In this document: piece by piece, positions 8,532 to 16,815 of the stretch
How the letters are laid out: every line of letters begins with the position of its first letter
How positions within the stretch are numbered: position 1 is the first letter of the stretch
NCBI RefSeq assembly: GCF_000500065.1
Contig: NZ_AYOU01000105.1
Location: 1 to 32,656 of the forward strand
Reading direction: 5' to 3'
DNA: 32,656 nucleotides
Source: Borrelia hispanica CRI
GTDB lineage: Bacteria > Spirochaetota > Spirochaetia > Borreliales > Borreliaceae
Notes under the pieces: generated by a model
Database searches by the model: none
What the model was told of the DNA's origin: nothing
The model's input: the letters and a program-made list of their open reading frames with translations, nothing else
Made by a program: the position numbers and the translations under genes

Positions 8532-9413
8532 TTGAAAAAAAAAGTTTTTATTATATTTATGTTAATAAGTTTAATTAGTTTATTGCTAATAGCTTGTGGT
8601 CAGAACGGAGAAACTGCAGAGGCACAACAAAAACTAGAACGAGCAAGAAAGGAAAGACGAAGACGAGAAGGAGGAGTATTAGAAGATCAAAGAAAAGCAG
8701 AAATTGAATACATTCAAAGTGCAACTCCTGATACGGTGATAACAGTATTAGGCTATCATAATGATGCAAATTGGAACGGTGAAGTAGCCAATGCCGCTGA
8801 TTTTGCTGGTGTCCTTGCAGTGTTTGCCAACGTTCCACATAGAGTAGATGGTCAAACGGAATTCTTATATAATGGTACAAAGATTGGTGGTACAGCGGCT
8901 GGCGATGCTTCTGCTGAAGGCAAAGCAGTAAGAAAAGAAATTTATCTAGCTCTTCATTATGAGTCAAGTTTTATTATTGATTTTGGAATTGTTTTTAATA
9001 AATTCATTAATTCTCCGGCATTAGTTACAAAACATGCAAAAGAATTAAAAGAGTTTTTTGAAAAGATAAGAAATTATGCTAGAGCTTACTATATAGATGC
9101 ATATGGTACCTTACGAAGTAAACTAGGTAAACTTAATTCACTGTCTTTAGACGAGGCAAGATCTTTGAGTGCCAAATTGGGACAACTTGAATCAGCAAGA
9201 GTGAAGTTAATAAGTGGTGTAATAGCCCAAGTTAAAAGTGATTTAAATAACAGTAGTCCAAGAGCAGGAGGTGTTCATCTAAAAGGTAGTGCTACCACCG
9301 CTGATCAGATAAAAACATATTGGGAATCAAAGTCAGCTACATTTGATGCTGACTGTGCTGAGATTATAAGGATAAGTGGTGAAATTAAAGGGGTCTTGGA
9401 TGATCTTAAGTAA
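8532..9413 (+). CDS. Array lipoprotein, block A member 2
   Basis: A 293-residue lipoprotein, TTG start behind AAGGAGAATATT; an in-frame upstream TTG at 8511 has no ribosome-binding site. The signal peptide has an extra ISL relative to its upstream neighbour and ends LLIAC (Cys22). Residues about 30-60 form a strongly charged stalk (RARKERRRREGG then EDQRKAEIEY). The head has GYHNDANWNGE, VPHRVDGQTEFLYNGT, VRKEIYLALHYES, RNYARAYYIDAYGTL, LSLDEARSLSAKL, and a C-terminal ADQIKTYWESK then IIRISGEIKGVLDDL. It is closest in style to the genes at 9562 and 11640, with which it shares nearly identical leader and signal-peptide sequence. Confidence 0.87.
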   Translation: MKKKVFIIFMLISLISLLLIACGQNGETAEAQQKLERARKERRRREGGVLEDQRKAEIEYIQSATPDTVITVLGYHNDANWNGEVANAADFAGVLAVFANVPHRVDGQTEFLYNGTKIGGTAAGDASAEGKAVRKEIYLALHYESSFIIDFGIVFNKFINSPALVTKHAKELKEFFEKIRNYARAYYIDAYGTLRSKLGKLNSLSLDEARSLSAKLGQLESARVKLISGVIAQVKSDLNNSSPRAGGVHLKGSATTADQIKTYWESKSATFDADCAEIIRISGEIKGVLDDLK

Positions 9414-9483
9414 AAGGTTAATGTTGATTATAAATCAACTAAATATATTTAAAGATATTTTGAATACTGTTGAATTAAATATA

Positions 9484-9506
9484 ACCAAGGATAAATTTTC
9501 CTTGGT
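9484..9506. repeat. Array stem-loop copy 2
   Basis: ACCAAGGA (9484-9491) pairs with TCCTTGGT (9499-9506) over a seven-base loop, about 70 bases after the stop of the 8532 gene. Confidence 0.75.
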
Positions 9507-9561
9507 CATTAATAATTAGCCAATTTATCATTGAATAATAAGTAATAATAAGGAGAATATT

Positions 9562-10428
9562 TTGAAAAAAAAAGTTTTTATTATATTTATGTTAATAAGT
9601 TTAATAAGTTTATTGCTAATAGCTTGTGGTCAAAACGGAGATAATGCAGAGGCACAACGAAAATCAGAAGAAGAAAAGGCAAGAAGAGCACGAGAAGAAA
9701 AACGATTAGAAGAGGAAAAGCCAGGAAGAATTGCAATCATTAAAAATGCAACTTCTAGTGAAGTGAAAAAAGTATTAGCCAAGCATAATGATGAAAATTG
9801 GAGTGATGATACAGTCCATACCAGTTTTTTTGATGCTATCAATGCAGTGTTTGGAGCAGTTCCACATAAAGTAGTTGGTCAAACGGAATTCTTATATAAT
9901 GATGCAACGGCTGGCGATAGGGCGAAGGAAAGCAAAGCAGCAAGAAGAGAAGTTTATCTAGCTTTTGATTATTTTTTGGGTTCGATTAATGCTTTTGGAG
10001 AGTTTGTTAAGAAATTAGTTGAGACTTCGGCATTAGCTACAAAAAATAAAGCCAAATTAAAAGATTTACTTAGCAAGATAAGAAAGTCTGCCAAAGCTTA
10101 TTATATAGATTCATATGATACCTTAGAAAAGAAACTAAGTAAACTTGGGTCACTGTCTGGGACAGATGTAAAATCGTTGGAGGACAACTTGGACGCACTT
10201 GAAACAGCAAGAGCAAAATTAATAGCTAGTGTAGTACGACCACTTAAAAAGAGGTATTCAGTTATTGGAAACTTTTTGGCTAATTCAGGATCAGCTTCGG
10301 TTAACAGCACTGCTGATGAAATAGAGACATATTGGGATACAGATTTATCAAAGAATTTTAATTTTAGATGCAATGAGCTTATAAGGATAGGTGGTGAAAT
10401 TAAAAAGATCTTGGATAGGGCCCATTAA
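9562..10428 (+). CDS. Array lipoprotein, block A member 3
   Basis: A 288-residue lipoprotein, TTG start with AAGGAG six bases upstream. Signal peptide ends LLIAC (Cys22). The stalk, residues about 28-55, is Glu/Arg/Lys-rich (EEEKARRAREEKRLEEEK) and likely a rigid helix. The head carries LAKHNDENWSDD, VPHKVVGQTEFLYND, ARREVYLAFDY, RKSAKAYYIDSYDTL, LDALETARAKL, and DEIETYWDT near the C-terminus. Part of its last third resembles the next gene (10567) and the one at 11640 closely, including a shared GCTGATGAAATAGAGACATA stretch, so these three appear to be recent duplicates. The stop is followed by the third stem-loop copy. Confidence 0.87.
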   Translation: MKKKVFIIFMLISLISLLLIACGQNGDNAEAQRKSEEEKARRAREEKRLEEEKPGRIAIIKNATSSEVKKVLAKHNDENWSDDTVHTSFFDAINAVFGAVPHKVVGQTEFLYNDATAGDRAKESKAARREVYLAFDYFLGSINAFGEFVKKLVETSALATKNKAKLKDLLSKIRKSAKAYYIDSYDTLEKKLSKLGSLSGTDVKSLEDNLDALETARAKLIASVVRPLKKRYSVIGNFLANSGSASVNSTADEIETYWDTDLSKNFNFRCNELIRIGGEIKKILDRAH

Positions 10429-10487
10429 GAGATTAATGTTGATTATGAATCAACTAAGTATATTTAGAACACTGTTGAATTAAATAT

Positions 10488-10512
10488 AACCAAGGATAAA
10501 TTTTCCTTGGTT
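10488..10512. repeat. Array stem-loop copy 3
   Basis: AACCAAGGA (10488-10496) pairs with TCCTTGGTT (10504-10512) over a seven-base loop. Confidence 0.75.
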
Positions 10513-10566
10513 ATCGATAATTAGTCAGTTTGTCATTGAATAATAAGTAATAATAAGGAGGATATT

Positions 10567-11496
10567 TTGAGACGAAAATTTTTTATTGTATTTATGTTAA
10601 TAAGTTTATTTCTAATAGCTTGTGGTCAAAACGGAAAAAAGCCTGTTGATCCTGTTGATAATGCAGCGGCACAACTAAAATTAAAAGAAGAAGAGGAAGA
10701 ACGAAAACTAGAACAAGAAGAAAGATTTGAAAGACGAACAAAAATTGTAGACATTAAAAGAAATGGAATTCCTAGTGAAGTGATAGAAATATTAAAAGAG
10801 TATCGTAAGGGTCCTTCAAAATTGAAGGGTATTTACGAGTATTATGCTTACTCTTACTATGATGATATTTTTGGAAGTATCAATGAAGTGTTTAAAAAAG
10901 TTCCATATAAAAATGGAGTAGATGATAATGGCAATGAGTTCGTATATAGTGATATAAGGGATAAGACAACGGCTGATGTTGCTGCAAGGCAAGCAGCAAG
11001 AGAAGAAGTTCTTCTAGCTTTTGGCTATAGTAGCGGTTTTGCTCGGGCTTTTGGAGAGCTTGCTAAGAAATTAGTTGAGACTTCGGCATTACTTACAAAA
11101 AATAAAGACAAATTAAAAGATTTACTTATAAAGATAAGAGATTGTGCCAAAGCTTATTATTTAGATGCATATGATACCTTAGAAAATAAATTGGGTATCC
11201 TTGAGTTACTGTCTGCAGCAGAAGTAAAATCGTTGCATGACAACTTGGACTTACTTAAAACAGAAAGAGAAAAATTAGTATCTAATGTAGTAGAACCACT
11301 TAAAGATAAGTATCCAATTATTGGAGAATGTTTGGCTGATCCAGCATCCTCAAGCATTTCGAATACTCTCACCGCTGATGAAATAGAGACATATTGGGAC
11401 ACATTATCAGCTGAATTTGATTCTATTTGTGCTGAGATTATAAGGATAAGTGGTGAAATTAAAGGAATCTTGGATAATATTAAGGTCAAAGGTTAA
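10567..11496 (+). CDS. Array lipoprotein, block A member 4
   Basis: A 309-residue lipoprotein, TTG start with AAGGAGGATATT, lipobox LIAC (Cys19). The stalk (about 24-60) begins KKPVDPVDNAAAQ and turns into an acidic/basic helix (KEEEEERKLEQEERFERR). The head differs from its neighbours in the segment that normally reads HND...W: here it is EYRKGPSKLKGIYEYYAYSYYDD, an aromatic-rich replacement of that motif. The rest is canonical: VPYKNGVDDNGNEFVYSD, AREEVLLAFGYSSG, RDCAKAYYLDAYDTL, and DEIETYWDTL with IIRISGEIKGILDNI. The substitution in the HND region suggests a diversified surface loop. Confidence 0.87.
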   Translation: MRRKFFIVFMLISLFLIACGQNGKKPVDPVDNAAAQLKLKEEEEERKLEQEERFERRTKIVDIKRNGIPSEVIEILKEYRKGPSKLKGIYEYYAYSYYDDIFGSINEVFKKVPYKNGVDDNGNEFVYSDIRDKTTADVAARQAAREEVLLAFGYSSGFARAFGELAKKLVETSALLTKNKDKLKDLLIKIRDCAKAYYLDAYDTLENKLGILELLSAAEVKSLHDNLDLLKTEREKLVSNVVEPLKDKYPIIGECLADPASSSISNTLTADEIETYWDTLSAEFDSICAEIIRISGEIKGILDNIKVKG

Positions 11497-11560
11497 TGTT
11501 AATTATAAATCAATTAAATAATATTTAAGTAATATTTAAAAATACTGTTGAATTAAATAT

Positions 11561-11585
11561 AACCAAGGATAAATTTTCCTTGGTT
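11561..11585. repeat. Array stem-loop copy 4
   Basis: AACCAAGGA (11561-11569) pairs with TCCTTGGTT (11577-11585) over a seven-base loop. Confidence 0.75.
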
Positions 11586-11639
11586 ATCAATAATTAGTCA
11601 GTTTATCATTTAATAATAAGTAATAATAAGGAGGATATT

Positions 11640-12464
11640 TTGAAACAAAAAGTTTTTATTATATTTATGTTAATAAGTTTAATAAGTTTATTTCTAATAG
11701 CTTGTGGTCAAAACGGAGATAATGCAGGGACACAACTAAACTCAGAACAAGAAGAAAAGGAAAAACGAGAAAGAATTGAAACCATTAAAAATGCAACTCC
11801 TAGTGATGTGAAAAAAGTATTAGGCTATCATAATGATGCAAATTGGAAAGGTGAAGGAACTGCTGATTTTACTAATATCACTGCAGTGTTTGCCAAAGTT
11901 CCACATAGAGTAGCTAATGATGGAACGGAATTCTTATATAATGATACAATGTCTAGCGATAGGGCGAAGGAAAGCAAAGCAGCAAGAAGAGAAGTTTATC
12001 TAGCTCTTGGCTATAGTAACGATTTTATTTGGGTTTTTGGAGGGTTTACTATTAAATTAATTATTTTGGACCTAGTTACAAAAAATAAAACCAAATTAAA
12101 AGATTTCCTTATCAAGATAAGAAAGGCTGCCAAAGCTTATTATATAGATTCATATGATACCTTAGAAAAGAAACTGAGTAACCTTGAGTCACTGTCTTTA
12201 GCAGAAGTAAAATCGTTGAGTATCAAATTGGGAGAACTTGACACAGCACAAGCAAAATTAGTATCTAATGTAGTGCAACCATTTAGGGAGAAGTATTCAC
12301 TTACTGAAGAATATTTGGCTAATCGAAACTCAAAAATTTCGAGTACCATCACTGCTGATGAAATAGAGACATATTGGAACACATTATCAGATAAATTTTA
12401 TTCTAGTTGTAATGAGATTATAAGGATAAGTGGTGATATTAAAGGAATCTTGGATAATATTTAA
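11640..12464 (+). CDS. Array lipoprotein, block A member 5
   Basis: A 274-residue lipoprotein, TTG start with AAGGAGGATATT, lipobox FLIAC (Cys22). A short charged stalk (about 30-45, QEEKEKRERIE) leads into the head: VLGYHNDANWKGEG, VPHRVANDGTEFLYND, ARREVYLALGYSND, RKAAKAYYIDSYDTL, LSLAEVKSLSIKLGEL, DEIETYWNTL and IIRISGDIKGILDNI. The first half resembles the 8532 gene (GYHNDANW, VPHRV) and the second half the 9562 and 10567 genes (DEIETYW, YIDSYDTL), a mosaic that fits recombination among neighbours. A hydrophobic stretch IKLIILDLV replaces the usual polar loop after the EY motif. Confidence 0.87.
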   Translation: MKQKVFIIFMLISLISLFLIACGQNGDNAGTQLNSEQEEKEKRERIETIKNATPSDVKKVLGYHNDANWKGEGTADFTNITAVFAKVPHRVANDGTEFLYNDTMSSDRAKESKAARREVYLALGYSNDFIWVFGGFTIKLIILDLVTKNKTKLKDFLIKIRKAAKAYYIDSYDTLEKKLSNLESLSLAEVKSLSIKLGELDTAQAKLVSNVVQPFREKYSLTEEYLANRNSKISSTITADEIETYWNTLSDKFYSSCNEIIRISGDIKGILDNI

Positions 12465-12529
12465 GATAAAAGATTAATGTTAATTATGAATCAATTAAAT
12501 ATATTTATAAATACTATTGGATTAAATAT

Positions 12530-12554
12530 AACCAAGGAAAAATTTTTCTTGGTT
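12530..12554. repeat. Array stem-loop copy 5
   Basis: AACCAAGGA (12530-12538) pairs with TTCTTGGTT (12546-12554); one C-to-T change is kept as a G-U pair in RNA. Confidence 0.7.
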
Positions 12555-12608
12555 ATCAATAATTAGCCAATTTGTAATTTAATAATAAGGAATAATAAGG
12601 AGAATATT

Positions 12609-13490
12609 TTGAGAGGAAAAGTTTTTATTGTATTTATGTTAGTTAGTTTATTACTAATGGCTTGTGGTCAAAACGGCAAAACTCCTGTTGATAATGCAGA
12701 GGCACAACGAATACAAGAAACAGCGGTAAGGAAACGACAATTAAAACAAAAAGAAGGAAAAAAAGAGAAACAACGAAAACTAGAAGAAATTGAAGTTATT
12801 AAAGATGTAATTCCTAGTGCAGTGATAGGAGTATTAAGCAAGCATAATGATCCAGAATGGAATGATGATATCGAGTATTTCAGTACTTATTTTGTTGGTA
12901 TCAGTGTGGTGTTTAAAAAAGTTCCATATAAGGTAGTTGATGGAAATGAATTCTTATATGGTGTGATAGGGGATAATAGAGGGGCTGATGCTGCAGCAAG
13001 GAAAGCGGCAAGAAGAGAAGTTTATCTAGCTTTTGGCTATTTTTACAATTTGATTCGGGTTTTTGGAGCTTTTGCTTTGAGATTAGTTCGTCTTCCAGAA
13101 TTAGTTGCAGAGCATAAAGAAACATTAAGAGATTTCCTTTTTAAGATAAGAGATTGTGCTAAAGCTTACTATTTAGATGTGTATGACGCTTTACAAAAGA
13201 AACTAGATAAACTTGAGATACTATCTTTAGAACATTTGAAGTTGTTGAGAACCAAATTGGAAGAACTTGACGCAGCAAAAAGGGCATTCATAGTTGATAT
13301 AGTACAACCAATGCAAGTTCGTTTCTCAGTTACCACAGAAATGTCGAAAGCTGCTATAAAAAATAATAAGATTACCGCTGATGAAATGGAAGAATATTGG
13401 GAAACAAAGTTATCAAGTAAATTTGATGCTAGATGTAATGATATTATGAGGTTAGCTTCTGCAATTAAAGATATCTTGGATAAGATTTAG
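12609..13490 (+). CDS. Array lipoprotein, block A member 6
   Basis: A 293-residue lipoprotein, TTG start with AAGGAGAATATT, lipobox LMAC (Cys19). The stalk (about 22-62) starts TPVDNAEAQ and is very basic (KRQLKQKEGKKEKQRKLEE). Head: LSKHNDPEWNDD, VPYKVVDGNEFLYG, ARREVYLAFGYFYN, RDCAKAYYLDVYDAL, LSLEHLKLLRTKLEEL, DEMEEYWETK and MRLASAIKDILDKI. The stop codon lies inside a 12-bp tandem duplication (TTTAGTAAGAGG at 13486-13497 and again at 13498-13509). Confidence 0.87.
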   Translation: MRGKVFIVFMLVSLLLMACGQNGKTPVDNAEAQRIQETAVRKRQLKQKEGKKEKQRKLEEIEVIKDVIPSAVIGVLSKHNDPEWNDDIEYFSTYFVGISVVFKKVPYKVVDGNEFLYGVIGDNRGADAAARKAARREVYLAFGYFYNLIRVFGAFALRLVRLPELVAEHKETLRDFLFKIRDCAKAYYLDVYDALQKKLDKLEILSLEHLKLLRTKLEELDAAKRAFIVDIVQPMQVRFSVTTEMSKAAIKNNKITADEMEEYWETKLSSKFDARCNDIMRLASAIKDILDKI

Positions 13491-13509
13491 TAAGAGGTTT
13501 TAGTAAGAG
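13486..13509 (+). repeat. 12-bp tandem duplication across a stop codon
   Basis: TTTAGTAAGAGG occurs twice without a gap; the first copy contains the TAG stop of the 12609 gene and the second copy is just downstream. Confidence 0.75.
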
Positions 13510-13554
13510 GTTAATGTTGATTATAATTCAAGTAAATACATATTGAATTTAAAT

Positions 13555-13578
13555 AACTAAGGAGAAATTTTTTGGGTG
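13555..13578. repeat. Array stem-loop copy 6, degenerate
   Basis: AACTAAGGA followed by TTTTTTGGGTG at the equivalent position; pairing is only partial, so this copy is decaying. Confidence 0.45.
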
Positions 13579-13631
13579 TCAATAATTAGACAATTTGTAA
13601 TTTAATAATAAGGAATAATAAGGAGAATATT

Positions 13632-14357
13632 TTGAAAAAAAAAGTTTTTATTTTATTTATGTTAGTTAGTTTATTACTAATAGCTTGTGGTCCAAACGGA
13701 GAAACTGCTGTTGATGCAGAGACACAACAAAAAGAAGAAGAAATTGCAGGCATTAAAAAGGAAATTCCTAGTACAGTGAGAGCCGTATTAAGCACGCATT
13801 ATAATGCAGATTGGGATGAAGATGGCAAAGGATATAATCTAAAAGGTCCCGGTCAATTATTTAACAGAGTTGCATATGGAACATTTAATGGAAAGGGATT
13901 ATTATATGATGGTACAACGCATGGCGATATTGCTGCTGAAAGCAAAGCAGCAAGAAGAGAAATTTATCTATTTCTTGATTATGATGATTCTGTGATTAAA
14001 TCTGTGGCAAAGGCTCTTAATGAGGCACTGCAATATTCTATTGCAGTAGGGTTGTTAGAAGTGCTCTTTAAAAAGATAAGGAGGTGTGCTAAAGCTTACT
14101 ATATAAATGTACATGATGTCTTGCAAAATAACCTAAATAAACTTAAGACACTATCTTTAGAAGATATAGTATTGTTAAGAACCAGATTGCTAGAACTTGA
14201 AACAGCAATAACGAAATTGAAAAAAAATATCACACCTGATGGAGAAGTTGCAACAAAAGACGATGCGCTAGCAAAGTTAGATAATATCCATGTTGGATGT
14301 GATCATATTATAATGTTATCTTATGACATTATAGATGTTTTAAATCTGATAGACTAA
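13632..14357 (+). CDS. Array lipoprotein, block A member 7, short C-terminus
   Basis: A 241-residue lipoprotein, the shortest intact head-domain member. TTG start with AAGGAGAATATT, lipobox LIAC (Cys19). It has almost no stalk (about 22-38). Head: VRAVLSTHYNADWDED, KGYNLKGPGQLFNRVAY, LLYDGTT, ARREIYLFLDYDDS, RRCAKAYYINVHDVL, LSLEDIVLLRTRLLEL. After this the helix-loop segment of 30-40 residues that contains YW in its relatives is missing, and the protein ends with CDHIIMLSYDIIDVLNLID. The GYNLKG segment is shared with the genes at 7602 and 15620. Confidence 0.86.
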   Translation: MKKKVFILFMLVSLLLIACGPNGETAVDAETQQKEEEIAGIKKEIPSTVRAVLSTHYNADWDEDGKGYNLKGPGQLFNRVAYGTFNGKGLLYDGTTHGDIAAESKAARREIYLFLDYDDSVIKSVAKALNEALQYSIAVGLLEVLFKKIRRCAKAYYINVHDVLQNNLNKLKTLSLEDIVLLRTRLLELETAITKLKKNITPDGEVATKDDALAKLDNIHVGCDHIIMLSYDIIDVLNLID

Positions 14358-14390
14358 GAGATTAATGTTAATTGTAAATTAAGTAAATAC

Positions 14391-14416
14391 ATGCTGAATG
14401 CTTTTGCATTCAACAT
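14391..14416. repeat. Extra hairpin unique to this spacer
   Basis: ATGCTGAATGC (14391-14401) faces GCATTCAACAT (14406-14416), ten of eleven pairs matched, immediately before the array stem-loop copy; the two could form a double hairpin. Confidence 0.6.
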
Positions 14417-14417
14417 G

Positions 14418-14440
14418 ACCAAGTAATAATTTTTCTTGGT
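14418..14440. repeat. Array stem-loop copy 7
   Basis: ACCAAG (14418-14423) pairs with CTTGGT (14435-14440); the stem is shorter and the loop larger than in the consensus copies. Confidence 0.6.
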
Positions 14441-14483
14441 TGTCAAGATTGACTAGTTTATTATTAAAAATAAGGAGAATATT

Positions 14484-15434
14484 TTGAAACAAAAAGTTTT
14501 TGTTATATTTGTGTTGATAAGTTTATTACTAATAGCTTGTGATCCAAGAGAGAAGACTTTTGATTATGCAGAGGCAAAACGAATACAGGAAGAAAAGGTA
14601 GAACGAATACGAAAGGCAGAGGCACAACGAATACGAGAAAAAGAGGAAGAAATAAAACAAGAAGAAGAGGCCAAACGACGAAAACTAGCACAAGAAAACG
14701 CGGACCAACTAGAACGAGAAAGAGTGTATAGAAAAGGACAAGCAGACAAAGAAGAAGAGAAAGCAAGAAGGGAAGCAGAAGAGATCAGAAAACAAAATTT
14801 AAAAAAAGAAGAAGAGGAACGACTAAAACAAAAAGAAATTTTAGTTATTAAAAAGAGCATTACTTCTGAAATATCAACAATATTAGAAATGCATAATAAG
14901 GGTTTTAATGAATCTGAGAAATTTCTTTCTATTAGTGATATCAGTTTTGCTTTTAGCAAACTTTCATATAAAACAGTTGATGGAAAGGCATTTTTATATG
15001 ATGGTACAACGCCTAATTCTGATGCTGATATAAGCAAAGAAGCAAGAAGAGAAGTTTATCTGTGTTTTGGGTATAATGTTAATTCGCTTGGAGGTGCTGC
15101 AGCTATTTTTGGGCAAGTATATTGGCTTCCTACAGTGACAGGATCATTATCAGGGATCCTTCAAAAGGCAAGAGAGTGCGCTAAAGCTTATTATGTAGAT
15201 GTGTATGATTTTTTAGCAAAGAACCAAAATAAACTTAATACACTATCTTTAGAAGATTTGAAGTTGTTGAAAGTCAGATTGAACGCACTTGCCGTTGAAG
15301 AATTGAAATTACGAGATTATTTCAAGGATGATAAATTAACTCCGTTAACAAAGTTAGCTAACGCTCGTGTGATGTTTAAGAATGTTATAGAGCAGGCTGT
15401 TTTAGTTAAAGAGATCTTGAATGATATTCAGTAA
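14484..15434 (+). CDS. Array lipoprotein, block A member 8, long charged helical stalk
   Basis: A 316-residue lipoprotein, TTG start with AAGGAGAATATT, lipobox LIACD (Cys19). Residues about 28-120 are almost purely Glu, Arg, Lys, Gln and Ala (for example RIQEEKVERIRKAEAQRIRE and EEEKARREAEEIRKQ), the pattern of a single charged alpha-helix or long coiled coil that would hold the head far from the membrane. The head is reduced: the HND...W motif reads EMHNKGFNESEK, then KLSYKTVDGKAFLYDGTT, ARREVYLCFGYN, RECAKAYYVDVYDFL, LSLEDLKLLKVRL, and a short end VKEILNDIQ, lacking the YW segment. It is the last gene of block A and the only central gene not followed by the CCAAGG stem-loop. Confidence 0.87.
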   Translation: MKQKVFVIFVLISLLLIACDPREKTFDYAEAKRIQEEKVERIRKAEAQRIREKEEEIKQEEEAKRRKLAQENADQLERERVYRKGQADKEEEKARREAEEIRKQNLKKEEEERLKQKEILVIKKSITSEISTILEMHNKGFNESEKFLSISDISFAFSKLSYKTVDGKAFLYDGTTPNSDADISKEARREVYLCFGYNVNSLGGAAAIFGQVYWLPTVTGSLSGILQKARECAKAYYVDVYDFLAKNQNKLNTLSLEDLKLLKVRLNALAVEELKLRDYFKDDKLTPLTKLANARVMFKNVIEQAVLVKEILNDIQ

Positions 15435-15499
15435 AGCATTAATTATAAATTGATTAAATAATTAAAAATAATTATTACTATATTGTATAGAGTCAAAAC

Positions 15500-15529
15500 T
15501 TGACATGTGCATATTGCAATTATTATGAT
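15500..15529 (+). promoter_or_regulatory. Sigma-70-type promoter for the 15620 gene
   Basis: TTGACA (15500-15505) and TATGAT (15524-15529) are spaced 18 bp apart. This is the first block B promoter of the array; block A spacers lack it. Confidence 0.65.
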
Positions 15530-15619
15530 AAGTAATAGTTAAAAGTGTAAAATGAATTATTGATTTTAAAATCAATTGTTAAAAAATGATAATTAAATTT
15601 TTATAATAGGGAGAATATT

Positions 15620-16549
15620 TTGAAACAAAAAGATTTTATTTTATTTATAACGTGTGTATTTATTTTAATAGTTTTATTGTTGGTATCGTGTGGACCAAAA
15701 AAGTATGCCCCTGTTTCTAGTGCTGTGAGGCGAAACAGAGTGGATTTGAAAAAGCCTCGAGTTGGTGCTACGGTACAACCTGTTACTGGAACTGTAACTG
15801 GAGGGCCTAAAGGTGGAGGTGGAGCTGTAGATAATGAGCAAATCTTGAAACAAAAAGAAATTGAAAATATTAAAATTCCTGATAAGGTATCAGAAATTTT
15901 AAAAACGCATAATAATGAAAATTGGGATGAGGATGCGGAAGGATATAATCTTAAAGGTGCCAATCAATTATTTACTAGAGTTAAATATGACGTAGTTGAT
16001 GAAAGAAAGGAATTCTTATATGATGGTACAATTGAAGGCTCTGCTGATAAAAGCAAAGCAGCAAGAAGAGAATTTTATCTGGCTTGTGAGTATAATGCTG
16101 GTTTTATTAAAGCTTTTGCAAGTGTTGTCAATAGATTAGTTGCTACGAACGAACTAGCTAATGAAAATAAAGAAAAATTAAAAACTTTTTTGGAAGATAT
16201 AAGGTTTTATGCTCGATCTTACTATAATGCATATAGTCTCTTAAAAGAAAAACAAAATAGACTTGATGTATTAACTTTACAAAATTTGCAATCGTTGAAA
16301 ACTACATTTTTAACACTTGAAAAAGAACAACAGGAAGTATATGATGTAATACAAGTAATTATAAATGATTATAATAACGAGACACCAATTAATTCATCAG
16401 AACAAACTCATCATCTAAAAAATAGTGATACCCTTCCTTCCGAAATAATAAAATATTGGGAAGACACAAAGGCCGGCGAATTTAGAAAGAAACGTAGTTC
16501 TCTTATAGATACAGCTTCTGAAATTAAAAATTTGTTGAAGGATATCTAG
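15620..16549 (+). CDS. Array lipoprotein, block B member 1
   Basis: A 309-residue lipoprotein, TTG start with GGGAGAATATT. The signal peptide changes to the block B form: MKQKDFILF, longer hydrophobic core, LLVSCGPKKYAPVSS (Cys24). The stalk (about 30-72) is Thr/Gly/Pro-rich (VQPVTGTVTGGPKGGGG). The head, however, resembles block A: LKTHNNENWDED, GYNLKGANQLFTRVKY, EFLYDGT, ARREFYLACEYNAGFIKAFAS (compare the 7602 gene), RFYARSYYNAYSLL, PSEIIKYWEDT. It is therefore a hybrid at the A/B junction, with a block B leader and a block A head. It is followed by a clean CCAAGG stem-loop. Confidence 0.87.
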   Translation: MKQKDFILFITCVFILIVLLLVSCGPKKYAPVSSAVRRNRVDLKKPRVGATVQPVTGTVTGGPKGGGGAVDNEQILKQKEIENIKIPDKVSEILKTHNNENWDEDAEGYNLKGANQLFTRVKYDVVDERKEFLYDGTIEGSADKSKAARREFYLACEYNAGFIKAFASVVNRLVATNELANENKEKLKTFLEDIRFYARSYYNAYSLLKEKQNRLDVLTLQNLQSLKTTFLTLEKEQQEVYDVIQVIINDYNNETPINSSEQTHHLKNSDTLPSEIIKYWEDTKAGEFRKKRSSLIDTASEIKNLLKDI

Positions 16550-16604
16550 TAAAGATTAATTATAAATCAAGTAAATAAATATTAAATAATACCTTAATTT
16601 AAAC

Positions 16605-16627
16605 ACCAAGGAAAAATTTTCCTTGGT
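16605..16627. repeat. Array stem-loop copy 8
   Basis: ACCAAGGAAAA (16605-16615) pairs with TTTTCCTTGGT (16617-16627), an 11-bp near-perfect palindrome. Confidence 0.8.
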
Positions 16628-16694
16628 TATTTATCAAAGTGTCTATATTTAATTATTAATAGATAATTATTATAATATTATATAGAATTTAAAC

Positions 16695-16724
16695 TTGACA
16701 TGAGTATATTACAACTATTATGAT
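16695..16724 (+). promoter_or_regulatory. Promoter for the frameshifted 16816 gene
   Basis: TTGACA (16695-16700) and TATGAT (16719-16724), 18-bp spacer. The promoter appears intact although the gene is broken. Confidence 0.6.
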
Positions 16725-16815
16725 AAAGAATAGTTAAAAGTATAAAATAAGTTACTAATTTTTAAATTAGTTGTTAAAAATTAGTAATTAAATTTTATAT
16801 AATAGGGAGAATATT

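Noticed and set aside
14564..15037. Long minus-strand ORF of 157 residues, and others opposite array genes (8575-8967, 19229-19909)
   Set aside because: They are antisense to clear lipoprotein genes, Ser/Leu-rich because of the charged codons on the other strand, and lack ribosome-binding sites.
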